A stretch of DNA of 64,000 nucleotides from assembly GCF_014395785.1 (NCBI RefSeq), contig NZ_CP060713.1, positions 524,501-588,500 of the forward strand, given 5' to 3'. Below are positions 28,594-37,339 of the stretch, piece by piece. The translations under genes and the position numbers were made by a program. The stretch's first letter is position 1. Every line of letters starts with the position of its first letter. The notes under the pieces are model-generated. The model did not search any database. It was not told the origin of the DNA and saw only the letters and a list, made by a program, of their open reading frames with translations. This DNA comes from Nocardioides mesophilus. GTDB lineage: Bacteria; Actinomycetota; Actinomycetes; Propionibacteriales; Nocardioidaceae.

Positions 28594-31122
28594 TCAGCCG
28601 GCGACGATGTTGACCAGCTTCGGCGCCCGGACGATTACCTTGCGCACCGTCTTGCCCTCCAGGGCCCGCTGCACGCCCGGGTCGGCCATCGCGGCGGCCT
28701 CCAGGTCCGCCTCGGCGATCCCGGGCGCCACCTCCAGCCGGGCCCGCACCTTGCCCTGGACCTGGACGACCGCGGTCACCGAGTCCTCGACCAGCAGCGC
28801 CTCGTCGACGACCGGCCAGCCGGCCCGCGCCACCGTGGGCTGGTGACCCAGACGCGCCCACATCTCCTCGGCGGTGTACGGCGCCACCAGGCTCAGCAGC
28901 ACGGCCACCGCCTCGACCGCCTCGCGCACGGCAGGGTCGGCCGGGCCGCAGCCGGCGTCGATCGCCTTGCGGGTGGTGTTCACCAGCTCCATCACCCGCG
29001 CGACCATCACGTTGAAGCGGTGCCCGTCGATCAGCTGGGCGGCGTCGGCCACGGTGCGGTGGGTGGCCTTGCGCAGCGCGACGTCACCGGCGTCGACGGC
29101 GCCGCCCACCGGGGCGGTGACGTCCCCGCTCAGCCGCCAGGCGCGCTGCAGGAACTTCAGCGACCCCGACGGCGACATGTCCGCCCAGTCGATGTCGTCC
29201 TCCGGCGGCCCGGCGAAGACCAGCGTCAGCCGGACCGCGTCGACGCCGTACCGGTCGATCATCTCGCCCAGGTTGACCCCGTTGCCCAGCGACTTGCTCA
29301 TCGCCTTGCCCTGGTTGATCACCTGGCCCTGGTTCATCAGGGCCTGGAACGGCTCCTCGAAGTCGACCATCCCCATGTCGTGCAGCACCTTGGTGAAGAA
29401 CCGGCTGTACAGCAGGTGCAGGATCGCGTGCTCGACACCGCCGACGTACTGGTGCGCCGGCATCCAGTCCCGCACCGCGTCGGGGTCGAACGGCCCGTCG
29501 GTGTAGTGCGGCGAGCAGTAGCGCAGGAAGTACCACGACGAGTCCACGAAGGTGTCCATCGTGTCGCTGTCGCGCTTGGCCGGACCGCCGCAGGACGGGC
29601 AGTCGACGTTGACCCAGTCCTCGGCCGCGGCCAGCGGTGAGGTGCCCTTGGGCTTCAGGTCGGCGCCGCGCAGGTCGGGCAGTACGACGGGCAGCTGGTC
29701 GTCGGGGACCGGGACCTCGCCGCAGGTCGGGCAGTGGACGATCGGGATCGGGCAGCCCCAGAACCGCTGCCGCGACAGCAGCCAGTCGCGCAGCCGGAAG
29801 TTGACGGCGCTGCGGCCGTGCCCCTCGGCCTCCAGCCGCTCGACGATGCGCCGGATGCCGGTGACCTTGTCGCTCAGGCCGTCCAGGCTGAACCCGTCGC
29901 TGCTGGAGCTGACGTAGGTGCCGTCGCCCGGCGTCGCGACGAAGGTCTGCGCCGGGTCCGGCTCGCCGGTGTCCACGACCATCCGCACCGGCAGGTCGAA
30001 GGCCTGGGCGAAGTCCAGGTCACGCTGGTCGTGGGCGGGCACCGCCATGACCGCACCGGTTCCGTAGTCGGCCAGCACGTAGTCCGCCGCCCAGACCGGG
30101 ATCCGCTCGCCGCTGACCGGGTTCACCGCGTGCCGGCCCAGGAACACGCCGGTCTTCGGCCGGTCGCTGGCCAGCCGGTCGATGTCGCTCTCCTTGCGCA
30201 CCTGGGTCAGGTAGCTGTCGAACGCCTCCCGCTGCTCGGGCGCGCACAGCTCGTCGGCCAGCTTGGCGTCGGCGGCCACCACGAAGAACGTCGCGCCGTA
30301 CAGCGTGTCGGGGCGGGTCGTGAAGACGGTGACCGACAGCGCCTCGTCCTGTCCGTCGCGCGGCTCGATGTCGAAGTCGACGTAGGCGCCCTCGCTGCGA
30401 CCGATCCAGTTGCGCTGCATGGCCAGCACCCGCTCGGGCCAGGTGTCCTTCAGCCCCTCCATGTCGTCCAGCAGCCGCTGGGCGTAGTCGGTCACCTTGA
30501 AGTACCACTGGGTCAGCTCGCGCTTGGTGACCTCGGCGCCGCAGCGGTCGCACATCCCGCCGACCACCTGTTCGTTGGCCAGCACCGTCTGGTCGTTGGG
30601 GCACCAGTTCACCGGGCTGGACTTGCGGTAGGCCAGGCCCCGCTCGCGGAAGCGCAGGAACAGCCACTGCGTCCACCGGTAGTACTCCGGGTCCGAGGTG
30701 TGCAGCCGCCGGGACCAGTCGAAGGAGACCGCGTAGCGCCGGAACGACTCGGCCTGGGTCTCGATGTTGGCGTAGGTGTAGGTCGCCGGGTGCTCGTCGC
30801 GCTTGATCGCGGCGTTCTCGGCGGGCAGGCCGAAGGAGTCCCAGCCGATCGGGTTCAGCACGTCGTAGCCGCGCTGCCACCAGTACCGCGCGATCACGTC
30901 GTGCAGCGCCATCACCTCCGCGTGACCCATGTGCAGGTCACCGCTCGGGTAGGGGAACATCGTCAGCGCGTAGCGGCGCTCGCGGGAGCCGTCGTCGGCG
31001 GCCTGGAACGGGTTCAGGTCCTCCCAGACCGCGCGCCACTTCTTCTGCGCGGTCTCGACGTCGTAGGTCACGTCCTGCTGCGCGGTCTCGACGTCGTAGG
31101 TCACGTCCTGCTGCTCGGTCAT
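28594..31122 (-). CDS. leuS: Leucine-tRNA ligase
   Basis: 842 aa class Ia synthetase that charges tRNA-Leu and proof-reads it. HIGH motif as HMGH in [15 protein letters not shown] near 66; zinc-like motifs CDRCGAE and CPTCGEVP; editing (CP1) domain with [18 protein letters not shown] motif in [13 protein letters not shown]. The extreme N-terminus has an exact tandem duplication of 11 residues (33 bp) before [13 protein letters not shown]. Start ATG at 31122 is placed after a terminator hairpin; the preceding leader peptide suggests control by leucine supply. Confidence 0.97.
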   Translation of the reverse strand: MTEQQDVTYDVETAQQDVTYDVETAQKKWRAVWEDLNPFQAADDGSRERRYALTMFPYPSGDLHMGHAEVMALHDVIARYWWQRGYDVLNPIGWDSFGLPAENAAIKRDEHPATYTYANIETQAESFRRYAVSFDWSRRLHTSDPEYYRWTQWLFLRFRERGLAYRKSSPVNWCPNDQTVLANEQVVGGMCDRCGAEVTKRELTQWYFKVTDYAQRLLDDMEGLKDTWPERVLAMQRNWIGRSEGAYVDFDIEPRDGQDEALSVTVFTTRPDTLYGATFFVVAADAKLADELCAPEQREAFDSYLTQVRKESDIDRLASDRPKTGVFLGRHAVNPVSGERIPVWAADYVLADYGTGAVMAVPAHDQRDLDFAQAFDLPVRMVVDTGEPDPAQTFVATPGDGTYVSSSSDGFSLDGLSDKVTGIRRIVERLEAEGHGRSAVNFRLRDWLLSRQRFWGCPIPIVHCPTCGEVPVPDDQLPVVLPDLRGADLKPKGTSPLAAAEDWVNVDCPSCGGPAKRDSDTMDTFVDSSWYFLRYCSPHYTDGPFDPDAVRDWMPAHQYVGGVEHAILHLLYSRFFTKVLHDMGMVDFEEPFQALMNQGQVINQGKAMSKSLGNGVNLGEMIDRYGVDAVRLTLVFAGPPEDDIDWADMSPSGSLKFLQRAWRLSGDVTAPVGGAVDAGDVALRKATHRTVADAAQLIDGHRFNVMVARVMELVNTTRKAIDAGCGPADPAVREAVEAVAVLLSLVAPYTAEEMWARLGHQPTVARAGWPVVDEALLVEDSVTAVVQVQGKVRARLEVAPGIAEADLEAAAMADPGVQRALEGKTVRKVIVRAPKLVNIVAG
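31045..31110 (-). repeat. Perfect 33-bp tandem duplication in leuS
   Basis: 31045-31077 and 31078-31110 are identical. They encode two copies of [11 protein letters not shown] at the LeuRS N-terminus. The repeat keeps the frame and lies before the conserved fold. Confidence 0.92.
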
Positions 31123-31185
31123 CTCGTCTCGTCTTCCTGGACAGCGGTGGTGGCGGGGCCTTCCGTGCGCCCGGACCCGGGGCAC

Positions 31186-31211
31186 AAAAAAACCCCTCGG
31201 GCACGAGGGGT
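31186..31211 (-). terminator. Intrinsic terminator upstream of leuS (attenuator)
   Basis: On the minus strand ACCCCTCG, loop TGCC, CGAGGGGT, then a run of seven T. A textbook terminator placed 64 bp before the leuS start, downstream of the leader peptide, so read-through is required for leuS expression. Confidence 0.85.
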
Positions 31212-31212
31212 A

Positions 31213-31259
31213 GCCGCATCGACGCCGAGCCCGACCAGCGGGCTTCGGATCAATGCGGC
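31213..31259 (-). promoter_or_regulatory. Leader-RNA stem of the leuS attenuator
   Basis: GCCGCAT (31213-31219) pairs with ATGCGGC (31253-31259). Inside, CCGA and GCCCG pair with CGGGC and TCGG across a one-base bulge. The 5' arm overlaps the end and stop of the leader peptide, so a translating ribosome would disrupt it. The alternative antiterminator cannot be fixed by eye. Confidence 0.6.
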
Positions 31260-31285
31260 CTGATAAGCAGGAGGCTCTTCCGCAT
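31250..31285 (-). CDS. leuS leader peptide (11 aa, leucine-rich)
   Basis: [11 protein letters not shown], with three leucine codons in a row (CTC, CTG, CTT). No Shine-Dalgarno; instead the ATG is exactly at the position expected for the transcription start of the promoter at 31292-31320, so it is probably translated from a leaderless mRNA. Leucine codons, a following stem-loop and a terminator before leuS are the arrangement of classical ribosome-mediated attenuation: stalling when leucyl-tRNA is scarce should allow read-through. Confidence 0.8.
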   Translation of the reverse strand: MRKSLLLIRPH

Positions 31286-31291
31286 AACGCC

Positions 31292-31320
31292 AGGGTACCG
31301 CACCGGCGACGCAGCGTCAG
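31292..31320 (-). promoter_or_regulatory. Promoter of the leuS leader
   Basis: Minus strand CTGACG (31315-31320), 17-bp spacer, TACCCT (31292-31297), then six bases to the leader-peptide ATG at 31285. Confidence 0.7.
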
Positions 31321-31338
31321 GGGTCGCCCGCGGCCCGC

Positions 31339-31794
31339 TCACCAGCCGTCGACGACCGGCTCCAGGCTCCGCTCGAGACGGATCAGGGCTCGGCGGAACG
31401 CCGGGTAGTCCTCCCCCACCAGCTCGGCCCACTGCTTGTCGACCTGCTCGGTCACCGTGCTGATCGCGTCGAAGGCCGACCACCCGGTCTCGGTGAGCCG
31501 GACCACCCGCAGCCTGCGGTCCCCCTCCTGGTGCTCGCGCACCAGGTAGCCGCCGCGCTCGAGCTGGTGCAGCAGGTGGTTCATCGCCTGCTTCGAGGAG
31601 GCGTTGCGCAGCGCCAGCATGCCCGGCCGCTGCCCGTCGGGCCCGGGGAACTGGAACACCCCCAGGTGCGCGGGGAGGATGTCGCCGAAGCCGGCGTGCG
31701 CCAGCGCCGTCATGACCTGGTGACGCAGCAGCGTCGCGGGCCGGCGGATCAGCGCCGAGGCAGCCGGCATCGTGTCGTGCGAGATCTCCCCCAC
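31339..31794 (-). CDS. MarR-family transcriptional regulator
   Basis: 151 aa winged-helix regulator. Helix ALIRRPATLLRHQVMTALAH, then recognition region MLALRNASSKQAMNHLLHQL, the wing LERGGYLVREHQEGDRRLRVVRLT, and dimerisation helices after TETGWSAFDAI. MarR proteins bind palindromes near their own genes. The GTG start at 31794 has a G-rich site upstream; an ATG at 31770 is an alternative. The gene is not coupled to the divergent or neighbouring genes, so its target is unknown. Confidence 0.85.
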   Translation of the reverse strand: MGEISHDTMPAASALIRRPATLLRHQVMTALAHAGFGDILPAHLGVFQFPGPDGQRPGMLALRNASSKQAMNHLLHQLERGGYLVREHQEGDRRLRVVRLTETGWSAFDAISTVTEQVDKQWAELVGEDYPAFRRALIRLERSLEPVVDGW

Positions 31795-31976
31795 AGCGTG
31801 GTCCCCCCACTGGCTAGGTGGGCCAGGCGGCCCGGCGGCGCGGCGTCAGGTTCCGCGCACAGGACCATTCTGCGGAAAGGCACCCCCTGTTTGTCCCGAT
31901 TTCAACCAAACTGACCGAACACCAGCGACCGCCCGCACGTCCCAGGACCGCCCCGGGTAGGCCGCCGTGGGGGCGC
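31795..31976. other. Intergenic gap between the MarR and small membrane-protein genes
   Basis: 182 bp without a convincing gene. Around 31870-31925 it is less GC-rich than its surroundings (TTTGTCCCGATTTCAACC region, with GTTTG and CAAAC arms 13 bp apart), which may hold the MarR promoter or operator. No firm motif. Confidence 0.3.
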
Positions 31977-32243
31977 TCAGGAGGACGAGGCCTCGGTGTC
32001 GTCGTCGGGGATCACCGTGGGTCGCCACCGGGCCCACAGCAGGAAGCAGGCCGCGGCGACGATCATCCCGATCCCGGCCCACAGGTTGATGTTCAGGCCG
32101 CCGGCCATCTCCAGGTCGGCGTCGGTCGTGCCCAGCAGGCCGACCAGGACCAGGACGACGCCGTACACCCCGATCAGTGCGCCGATGAAGACCCGGATGT
32201 CGAAGGCACCCGCCTTGTGGCTGCGCTGCTGCTGCTCGCTCAT
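31977..32243 (-). CDS. Small membrane protein linked to the SSS symporter
   Basis: 88 aa. Cytoplasmic N-terminus (MSEQQQRSHKAGAFDIRV), two hydrophobic segments (FIGALIGVYGVVLVLVGLLG and INLWAGIGMIVAAACFLLW) and an acidic tail ending DDDTEASSS. AAGGAG precedes the ATG by 5 nt. It starts 10 bp after the symporter stop, so it is the second gene of that operon. Small two-helix partners are known for some solute:sodium symporters; the role here is inferred. Confidence 0.8.
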   Translation of the reverse strand: MSEQQQRSHKAGAFDIRVFIGALIGVYGVVLVLVGLLGTTDADLEMAGGLNINLWAGIGMIVAAACFLLWARWRPTVIPDDDTEASSS

Positions 32244-32253
32244 GAGGGCTCCT

Positions 32254-33951
32254 TCACCAGAACAGGATGTTGAGGACGATGACGATCACCAGGGCGACGC
32301 CGGCGAGCTGGGTGGGCTTCTGGTACCACGACAGGTGCTCGGGGTCCTCCTGGTGGTAGTCGGACCTCGGGGTCAGCGACCAGACCAGGCCGCGCAGCTC
32401 CGACTCCGGCTTGGGCTTGGTCACCATGCTGACCACGATGCTGACCGCGAGGTCGACGAAGAACGCGGCGCCGGCGGCGACGAAGCTGGCGCCCTGGCCG
32501 CTCAGCGGCAGCACCCCCACCGAGAGGCTGCCCAGCGTGTCCTCGCTGAGCACCGCGACCGCGACCGCGGCCACGGTGCCGCTGACCAGCCCGACCCAGC
32601 CGGCCGTCGGGGTCATCCGCTTCCAGAACATTCCGAGGATGAAGGTGGCGAACAGCGGGGCGTTGAAGAAGCCGAACAGGGTCTGCAGGTAGTTCATGAT
32701 GTTCTCGTACTGCGCGGCGAAGGTCGCGGTGCCGATCGCCACGAGGGTGGCGCCGACGGTGGCGATCCGGCCGACCCGCGTGTAGTAGTCGTCGTCGCGG
32801 TCCTTGACGATGTAGTCCTGCCACAGGTCGTAGGAGAAGACGGTGTTGAACGCCGAGATGTTCGCCGCCATCCCGGCCATGAACGAGGCCAGCAGACCCG
32901 CGATCGCGACCCCCAGCATCCCGTTCGGCAGCAGGTCCCGGATCAGGTAGAGCAAGGCGTTGTTGTAGTCGGGACTGCCTCCCTGGGCCTTGGGCTGGGC
33001 GATCTCGTTGACCAGCACCGCGGCGATCATGCCGGGCAGGATCACGATGAACGGCACGAACATCTTGGGGTAGGCACCGATGATCGGCGAGCGCTGCGCC
33101 GCCGAGATCGAGCTGGACGCCATCGCCCGCTGGACCTCGACGAAGTTGGTCGTCCAGTAGCCGAAGGAGAGGACGAACCCGAGTCCGAAGACGATGCCGA
33201 TGACGGAGAGCAGCGGGCTCTCGATCCCGGTGAGGGCCGTGCCGGGCCAGGACGAGAGCTGCTCGGCACCACCGGAGGTGGCGGTGATCTTCTCCTTCAG
33301 GCCGTCGTAGCCACCGACCTTCTTCAACCCCACCAGGGTCAGCGGCAGCAGCGCCGCCACGATCACGAAGAACTGCAGGACCTCGTTGTAGATCGCTGCC
33401 GACAGCCCGCCCAGCGCGGTGTAGGTCAGCACGATCGCGGCCGCGGCGATCAGCGAGACCCACAGCGGCCAGCCGAGCAGCGCGTCGACCACGCTCGCCA
33501 GCAGGAACAGGTTGATGCCGGCGATCAGCAGCTGGGCCACGGCGAAGCTGATCGCGTTGACCAGGTGGGCGGTCGGCCCGAACCGGCGGTTCATGAACTC
33601 GGGGACCGAGCGCACCTTCGAGCCGTAGTAGAACGGCATCATCACCACGCCCAGGAACAGCATGGCCGGGACCGCGCCGATCCAGAAGTAGTGCACGGTC
33701 GGGACGCCGTAGTTGGCCCCGTTGGCCGACATGCCGATGATCTCGACCGCGCCGAGGTTGGCCGAGATGAACGCCAGCCCGGTCACCCACGCCGGCAGCG
33801 AGCGCCCGGAGAGGAAGAAGTCCAGGCTGCTCGACACGGATCGTCGGGCCAGGATCCCGATCCCGAGGACGAAGGCGAAGTACAGCGCGATCAGCCCGTA
33901 GTCGACCCAGCTGGCATCGAGCTGGAGCTGACTGTCCGCAGCCATGATCAT
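32254..33951 (-). CDS. Sodium:solute symporter (SSS family)
   Basis: 565 aa with about 13 hydrophobic segments. Typical SSS sequences: VDYGLIALYFAFVLGIG at the N-terminus, RSVSSSLDFFLSGRSLPAW, then GLAFISANLGAVEIIGMSAN, plus ATYSLAFGYWTT-type region and the NISAFNTVFSYDLWQDYIVKD loop. SSS carriers use a sodium gradient to import sugars, amino acids or vitamins; the substrate is not clear, though the family branch resembles sugar (SGLT-like) transporters. The ATG at 33951 follows GGAGG by six bases. Confidence 0.88.
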   Translation of the reverse strand: MIMAADSQLQLDASWVDYGLIALYFAFVLGIGILARRSVSSSLDFFLSGRSLPAWVTGLAFISANLGAVEIIGMSANGANYGVPTVHYFWIGAVPAMLFLGVVMMPFYYGSKVRSVPEFMNRRFGPTAHLVNAISFAVAQLLIAGINLFLLASVVDALLGWPLWVSLIAAAAIVLTYTALGGLSAAIYNEVLQFFVIVAALLPLTLVGLKKVGGYDGLKEKITATSGGAEQLSSWPGTALTGIESPLLSVIGIVFGLGFVLSFGYWTTNFVEVQRAMASSSISAAQRSPIIGAYPKMFVPFIVILPGMIAAVLVNEIAQPKAQGGSPDYNNALLYLIRDLLPNGMLGVAIAGLLASFMAGMAANISAFNTVFSYDLWQDYIVKDRDDDYYTRVGRIATVGATLVAIGTATFAAQYENIMNYLQTLFGFFNAPLFATFILGMFWKRMTPTAGWVGLVSGTVAAVAVAVLSEDTLGSLSVGVLPLSGQGASFVAAGAAFFVDLAVSIVVSMVTKPKPESELRGLVWSLTPRSDYHQEDPEHLSWYQKPTQLAGVALVIVIVLNILFW

Positions 33952-34138
33952 GAGCCGCCTCCTCTGGTGTGCACGGAGCCCGTCGAGGTGGTCCTTCCCC
34001 CGACACCGCGGACTCATGCCTGCCGCGGCCAGATCGTGTCCGTCGGCGGGCGCCGGCGACCGGCTAGGGTCGGCGACTCAGGCAGTTCGAACGGGTCCCG
34101 CGGTCTTCCGGGACCCCCGAGGACCCAGGAGTGCAGGC

Positions 34139-35110
34139 GTGACGTGGTTGGTCACCGGCGGAGCCGGCTACATCGGGGCCCACGTGGTCCGGGCGTTCCT
34201 CGAGGAAGGGCTCGAGTGCGCCGTCATCGACGACCTCTCCAGCGGGCACCGTGGGTTCGTGCCCGAGACGGTGCCGTTCGTCGAGGGCAGCGTCCTCGAC
34301 ACCGAGCTGCTGGTGGGCGCGATGCGCACCCACGGCGTGGTCGGCGTGGTGCACCTGGCGGGTTTCAAGTACGCCGGGGTCTCGGTGCAGCGTCCGCTGC
34401 ACACCTTCGAGCAGAACGTCACCGGGACGCTGCACCTGCTGCAGGCCATGCAGGTGGTCGGCGTCGACAAGATCGTCTACTCCTCCAGCGCGGCCACGTT
34501 CGGCACGCCGCAGGAGCCTCTGGTGACCGAGACCAGCCCCACCCGGCCGGAGTCGCCGTACGGCGAGAGCAAGCTGGTCGGCGAGTGGTTGCTGCGCGAC
34601 CAGGCGGTCGCCACGGGTCTGCGGCACACGTCGCTGCGCTACTTCAACGTGGTGGGCTCCGGCTCGGACACGATCCACGACACCAGCCCGCACAACCTGT
34701 TCCCGCTGGTGATCGAGGCGCTGCTCGAGGGCCGGACCCCGCAGATCTACGGTGCCGACTACGACACCCCGGACGGCACCTGCGTGCGCGACTACGTGCA
34801 CGTCGCCGACCTGGCGCTCTCCCACGTGGCCGCCGCCCGGGCGCTGGTCGAGGAGCGGCCGCTGGAGCCGGTCTACAACCTCGGCAGCGGTGACGGGCTC
34901 TCGGTCCGTCAGGTCATGGACGCGATGCGCCGGGTGACCGGCGTCGACTTCACCCCGGAGCTCCAGCCGCGACGACCCGGCGACCCGGACCGGATCGTGG
35001 CCTCCGGCGAGCTGGCCGCGCGTGACCTGGACTGGCGGATGCGCCACGACGTGGACGAGATGGTGGCGAGCGCCTGGCGCGCCCGCCGGGCGGCGGAGGT
35101 GGCGCGGTGA
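34139..35110 (+). CDS. galE: UDP-glucose 4-epimerase (GalE-like)
   Basis: 323 aa extended SDR. NAD-binding GGAGYIGAHVV at residue 7, DDLSSGHRGFVPE near 31, LAGFKYAGVSVQRP near 76, VYSSSAATFGTPQE near 115, catalytic YGESKLVGE (Tyr-x-x-x-Lys) near 141, LRYFNVVGSGSD, and TCVRDYVHVADLA. It interconverts UDP-glucose and UDP-galactose for surface polysaccharides. AGGAG lies seven bases before the GTG. Its stop overlaps the following SDR start by 4 nt. Close relatives epimerise other UDP-sugars. Confidence 0.88.
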   Translation: MTWLVTGGAGYIGAHVVRAFLEEGLECAVIDDLSSGHRGFVPETVPFVEGSVLDTELLVGAMRTHGVVGVVHLAGFKYAGVSVQRPLHTFEQNVTGTLHLLQAMQVVGVDKIVYSSSAATFGTPQEPLVTETSPTRPESPYGESKLVGEWLLRDQAVATGLRHTSLRYFNVVGSGSDTIHDTSPHNLFPLVIEALLEGRTPQIYGADYDTPDGTCVRDYVHVADLALSHVAAARALVEERPLEPVYNLGSGDGLSVRQVMDAMRRVTGVDFTPELQPRRPGDPDRIVASGELAARDLDWRMRHDVDEMVASAWRARRAAEVAR

Positions 35111-35868
35111 GCGTCCTGGACCTGTTCCGGCTCGACGGCCGGGTCGCCGTCGTCACCGGCGCCTCCTCCGGCCTGGGCGTCGCGTTCGCGCAGGCCCTGG
35201 CCGAGGCAGGGGCCGACGTGGTGCTCGGCGCCCGCCGGATCGACCGGCTCGAGGAGACCCGGCGGCTCGTCGAGGACGCCGGCCGGCGGGCGGTCGCGAT
35301 GCGCACCGACGTCGCCGACCCCGACGACTGCCAGCGGCTCGTCGACGCCGCGATGCTGGAGCTCGGCCGGGTCGACGTCCTGGTCAACAACGCCGGCGTC
35401 GGCACCGCCGTGCCGGCCACCCGGGAGTCTCCCGAGGAGTTCCGCCGGGTCATCGAGGTGAACCTCAACGGGTGCTACTGGATGGCGCAGGCGTGCGGTC
35501 GGGTGATGCGTCCGGGCAGCAGCATCATCAACATCAGCAGCGTCCTGGGCCTGACCACGGCCGGGCTGCCGCAGGCGGCGTACGCCTCGAGCAAGGCGGC
35601 GCTGATCGGCCTGACCCGCGACCTCGCCCAGCAGTGGACCGGCCGCAAGGGGATCCGGGTCAACGCGCTCGCTCCGGGCTTCTTCGCCTCCGAGATGACC
35701 GAGCAGTACCCACCGGGCTACCTGGACTCGATGCAGCAGCGGATCCCGGCGGGCCGTCAGGGCGAGGCGGCGGAGCTGGCCGCTGCGCTGGTCTTCCTGG
35801 CCAGCGACGCCGGCGGCTACGTCACCGGGCAGACGCTGGCCGTCGACGGCGGGCTGACGATCACCTGA
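35107..35868 (+). CDS. Classical short-chain dehydrogenase/reductase
   Basis: 253 aa. [20 protein letters not shown] (cofactor loop), VDVLVNNAGVGTAVPA, catalytic Ser in NISSVLGLTTAG, YASSKAALIGLTRDLA (Tyr-x-x-x-Lys), APGFFASEMTE and the C-terminal GQTLAVDGGLTIT. Similar to gluconate-5-dehydrogenase or 3-oxoacyl-ACP reductase-like enzymes; no substrate can be named. Cotranscribed and coupled (GTGA) with the epimerase gene, so a role in sugar modification is a reasonable guess. Confidence 0.9.
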   Translation: MSVLDLFRLDGRVAVVTGASSGLGVAFAQALAEAGADVVLGARRIDRLEETRRLVEDAGRRAVAMRTDVADPDDCQRLVDAAMLELGRVDVLVNNAGVGTAVPATRESPEEFRRVIEVNLNGCYWMAQACGRVMRPGSSIINISSVLGLTTAGLPQAAYASSKAALIGLTRDLAQQWTGRKGIRVNALAPGFFASEMTEQYPPGYLDSMQQRIPAGRQGEAAELAAALVFLASDAGGYVTGQTLAVDGGLTIT

Positions 35869-35916
35869 GGGCTTTCGCCTCAGGTTCCTCTTGGGGAACG
35901 GTGCGACGATGAGGTC

Positions 35917-36438
35917 ATGAGCAGCCAGGCGAACATGCGCATCCCCCGGTCCGGGCTGACCCTGGACTTCCCGCAGTCCCTCGGCGTGTACGCGGAGTAC
36001 GCCGAGGCCCAGAAGGCGGTCGACTTCCTCTCCGACAACGAGTTCCCGGTCGAGAACTGCATGATCGTCGGCACCGAGCTCAAGCAGGTCGAGCGGGTGA
36101 CCGGGCGGCTCACCACCGGTCGCGTCGCGGTCGGCGGCCTGCTCTCCGGGGTCTGGCTGGGCCTCTTCGTCGGCCTGATCTTCTCCCTGTTCGCGACCGG
36201 CAGCAACAGCGGCTCGGCGTTCGCCGTGATCGTGTCCACGGCGCTGTTCGGCGCGCTGTTCGGGGTCATCTGGGCGCTCGTCGGGTACGCCGCTGCGCGC
36301 GGCAAGCGTGACTTCAGCTCGGTCAGCCAGATCGTGGCCACGCGCTACGAGGTCCTGGTCGAGCACAAGTACGCCGCCCGCGGGCGCGAGCTGCTGGCCA
36401 CCATGCCCGGCACCCGGCCGTCCGCGTTCGACGCCTGA
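35917..36438 (+). CDS. YflT-domain general stress protein with membrane helices
   Basis: 173 aa. N-terminal heat-induced stress (YflT) domain: QSLGVYAEYAEAQKAVDFLSDN, then EFPVENCMIVGTELKQVERVTGR. Two glycine-rich hydrophobic hairpin helices (about 75-130, VGGLLSGVWLGLFVGLIFSL and AVIVSTALFGALFGVIWALVG) follow, with a basic C-terminus. In Bacillus the domain appears in SigB-induced proteins; here stress induction is inferred. The ATG at 35917 is close to an upstream GACGAT; the exact promoter is unclear. Confidence 0.82.
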   Translation: MSSQANMRIPRSGLTLDFPQSLGVYAEYAEAQKAVDFLSDNEFPVENCMIVGTELKQVERVTGRLTTGRVAVGGLLSGVWLGLFVGLIFSLFATGSNSGSAFAVIVSTALFGALFGVIWALVGYAAARGKRDFSSVSQIVATRYEVLVEHKYAARGRELLATMPGTRPSAFDA

Positions 36439-36469
36439 CGCTGGCCGCGGCCCGGCTGTTCCTCGCGGG

Positions 36470-36661
36470 CTAGGCGAGCGCGGCGACGGCCAGCACCACC
36501 AGGGCCACGCCGAGCACGACCCACACCGCCACCAGGCCGCCGGCCAGCGGGCCGGTGCGCTTGGTGCGCACGGGTGTGGAGGTGTCCCGGTGGGGCGCGC
36601 TGACGGTCTCGCTCTGGGGGTCGAGGTTGGACTCGCCGTCGGAGGGTGCGGGGCTGGTCAT
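36470..36661 (-). CDS. Small single-helix membrane protein
   Basis: 63 aa. A polar, Ser/Pro/Asp-rich N-terminus (to about 35) is followed by KRTGPLAGG and one C-terminal hydrophobic helix (VAVWVVLGVALVVLAVAALA), like a tail-anchored protein; it recalls small actinobacterial DUF6480-type proteins, which I cannot verify. Start chosen at ATG 36661, with GTG 36667 possible. Divergent from the rhodanese gene. Function unknown. Confidence 0.55.
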   Translation of the reverse strand: MTSPAPSDGESNLDPQSETVSAPHRDTSTPVRTKRTGPLAGGLVAVWVVLGVALVVLAVAALA

Positions 36662-36708
36662 GTCCACCGGGTACCCGACCCGGGCCGGCTCACGCCTGCC
36701 GGCGCGGC

Positions 36709-36714
36709 TACGGT
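36709..36714 (+). promoter_or_regulatory. -10 box (leaderless) of the rhodanese gene
   Basis: TACGGT, seven bases, then GTG at 36722; no Shine-Dalgarno. Confidence 0.45.
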
Positions 36715-36721
36715 GGCGCTC

Positions 36722-37132
36722 GTGAGCCTCCCCCTGCGCCTGGTCGTCGCGGTCCTCGCCCTGCTGCTGCTGGGCTCCGTCACCGCCTGCTCCTCCGAGA
36801 CGGCTTCGGGTGCGGACGGGTCAACCGGGCGCACCGTGGAGCCGGCCGAGGCCCGTGCGCTCATCGAGCACGGAGCGGTGGTGATCGACGTCCGCACCCC
36901 AGAGGAGTTCGCCGAAGGCCACCTCGAGGGCGCGCTGAACCTGGACCTCCAGAACACCGACTTCTTCGACCAGCTGGGCGACCTCGACCCCGACGACACC
37001 TTCGTCGTCTACTGCCGCAGCGGCTCCCGGGCGGCGGCCGCGATCGAGCAGATGGTCTCCCGGGGCTTCGAGGACGTGGTGAACGCGGGAGGCTTCGACG
37101 CCCTCGAGGCGGCCGGCATCGCCACGCAGTGA
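36722..37132 (+). CDS. Rhodanese-like lipoprotein
   Basis: 136 aa. A signal peptide ends at a lipobox-like TACSS (Cys about 23), so the protein is probably lipid-anchored outside. The rhodanese domain (about 35-136) has VVIDVRTPEEFAEGHLEGAL and the catalytic-loop Cys in VVYCRSGSRAAAAIEQM. Rhodaneses transfer sulfane sulfur; a periplasmic-type single domain often works in sulfur or redox stress. Starts with GTG. Stands alone before the aquaporin gene. Confidence 0.86.
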   Translation: MSLPLRLVVAVLALLLLGSVTACSSETASGADGSTGRTVEPAEARALIEHGAVVIDVRTPEEFAEGHLEGALNLDLQNTDFFDQLGDLDPDDTFVVYCRSGSRAAAAIEQMVSRGFEDVVNAGGFDALEAAGIATQ

Positions 37133-37208
37133 GCCCCGGCCGCAAGGCCCCTCCCCGACCCGTCGCGGAGCCGCAAACGAGCGGTCCGGCACTCGCGCGC
37201 TTTGTCTG

Positions 37209-37238
37209 TTGACCGGTCGCGACGGCCGGTCCTAGCGT
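37209..37238 (+). promoter_or_regulatory. Candidate promoter of the aquaporin gene
   Basis: TTGACC (37209-37214), 18-bp spacer, TAGCGT (37233-37238), leaving a leader of about 95 nt before the ATG at 37340. Confidence 0.5.
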
Positions 37239-37339
37239 CGAGGAGTCCTTCGGCCACCGCCGTCCTCGCGGTCCCGCCCCGGATCAACCGGGAGACCCTG
37301 GCGGCGCCGCCGACCACCTGCGAACAGGGGGCCGCAGCA

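Noticed and set aside
31250-31810. 186-codon minus-strand frame ending in [11 protein letters not shown]
   Set aside because: Only the last 11 codons are meaningful; the upstream part is antisense/out-of-frame to the MarR gene and contains the leader's promoter.
37202-37339. TTG start extending the aquaporin by 46 residues
   Set aside because: The extension covers the predicted promoter and is not membrane-like; ATG 37340 begins the conserved EFLGTA region.
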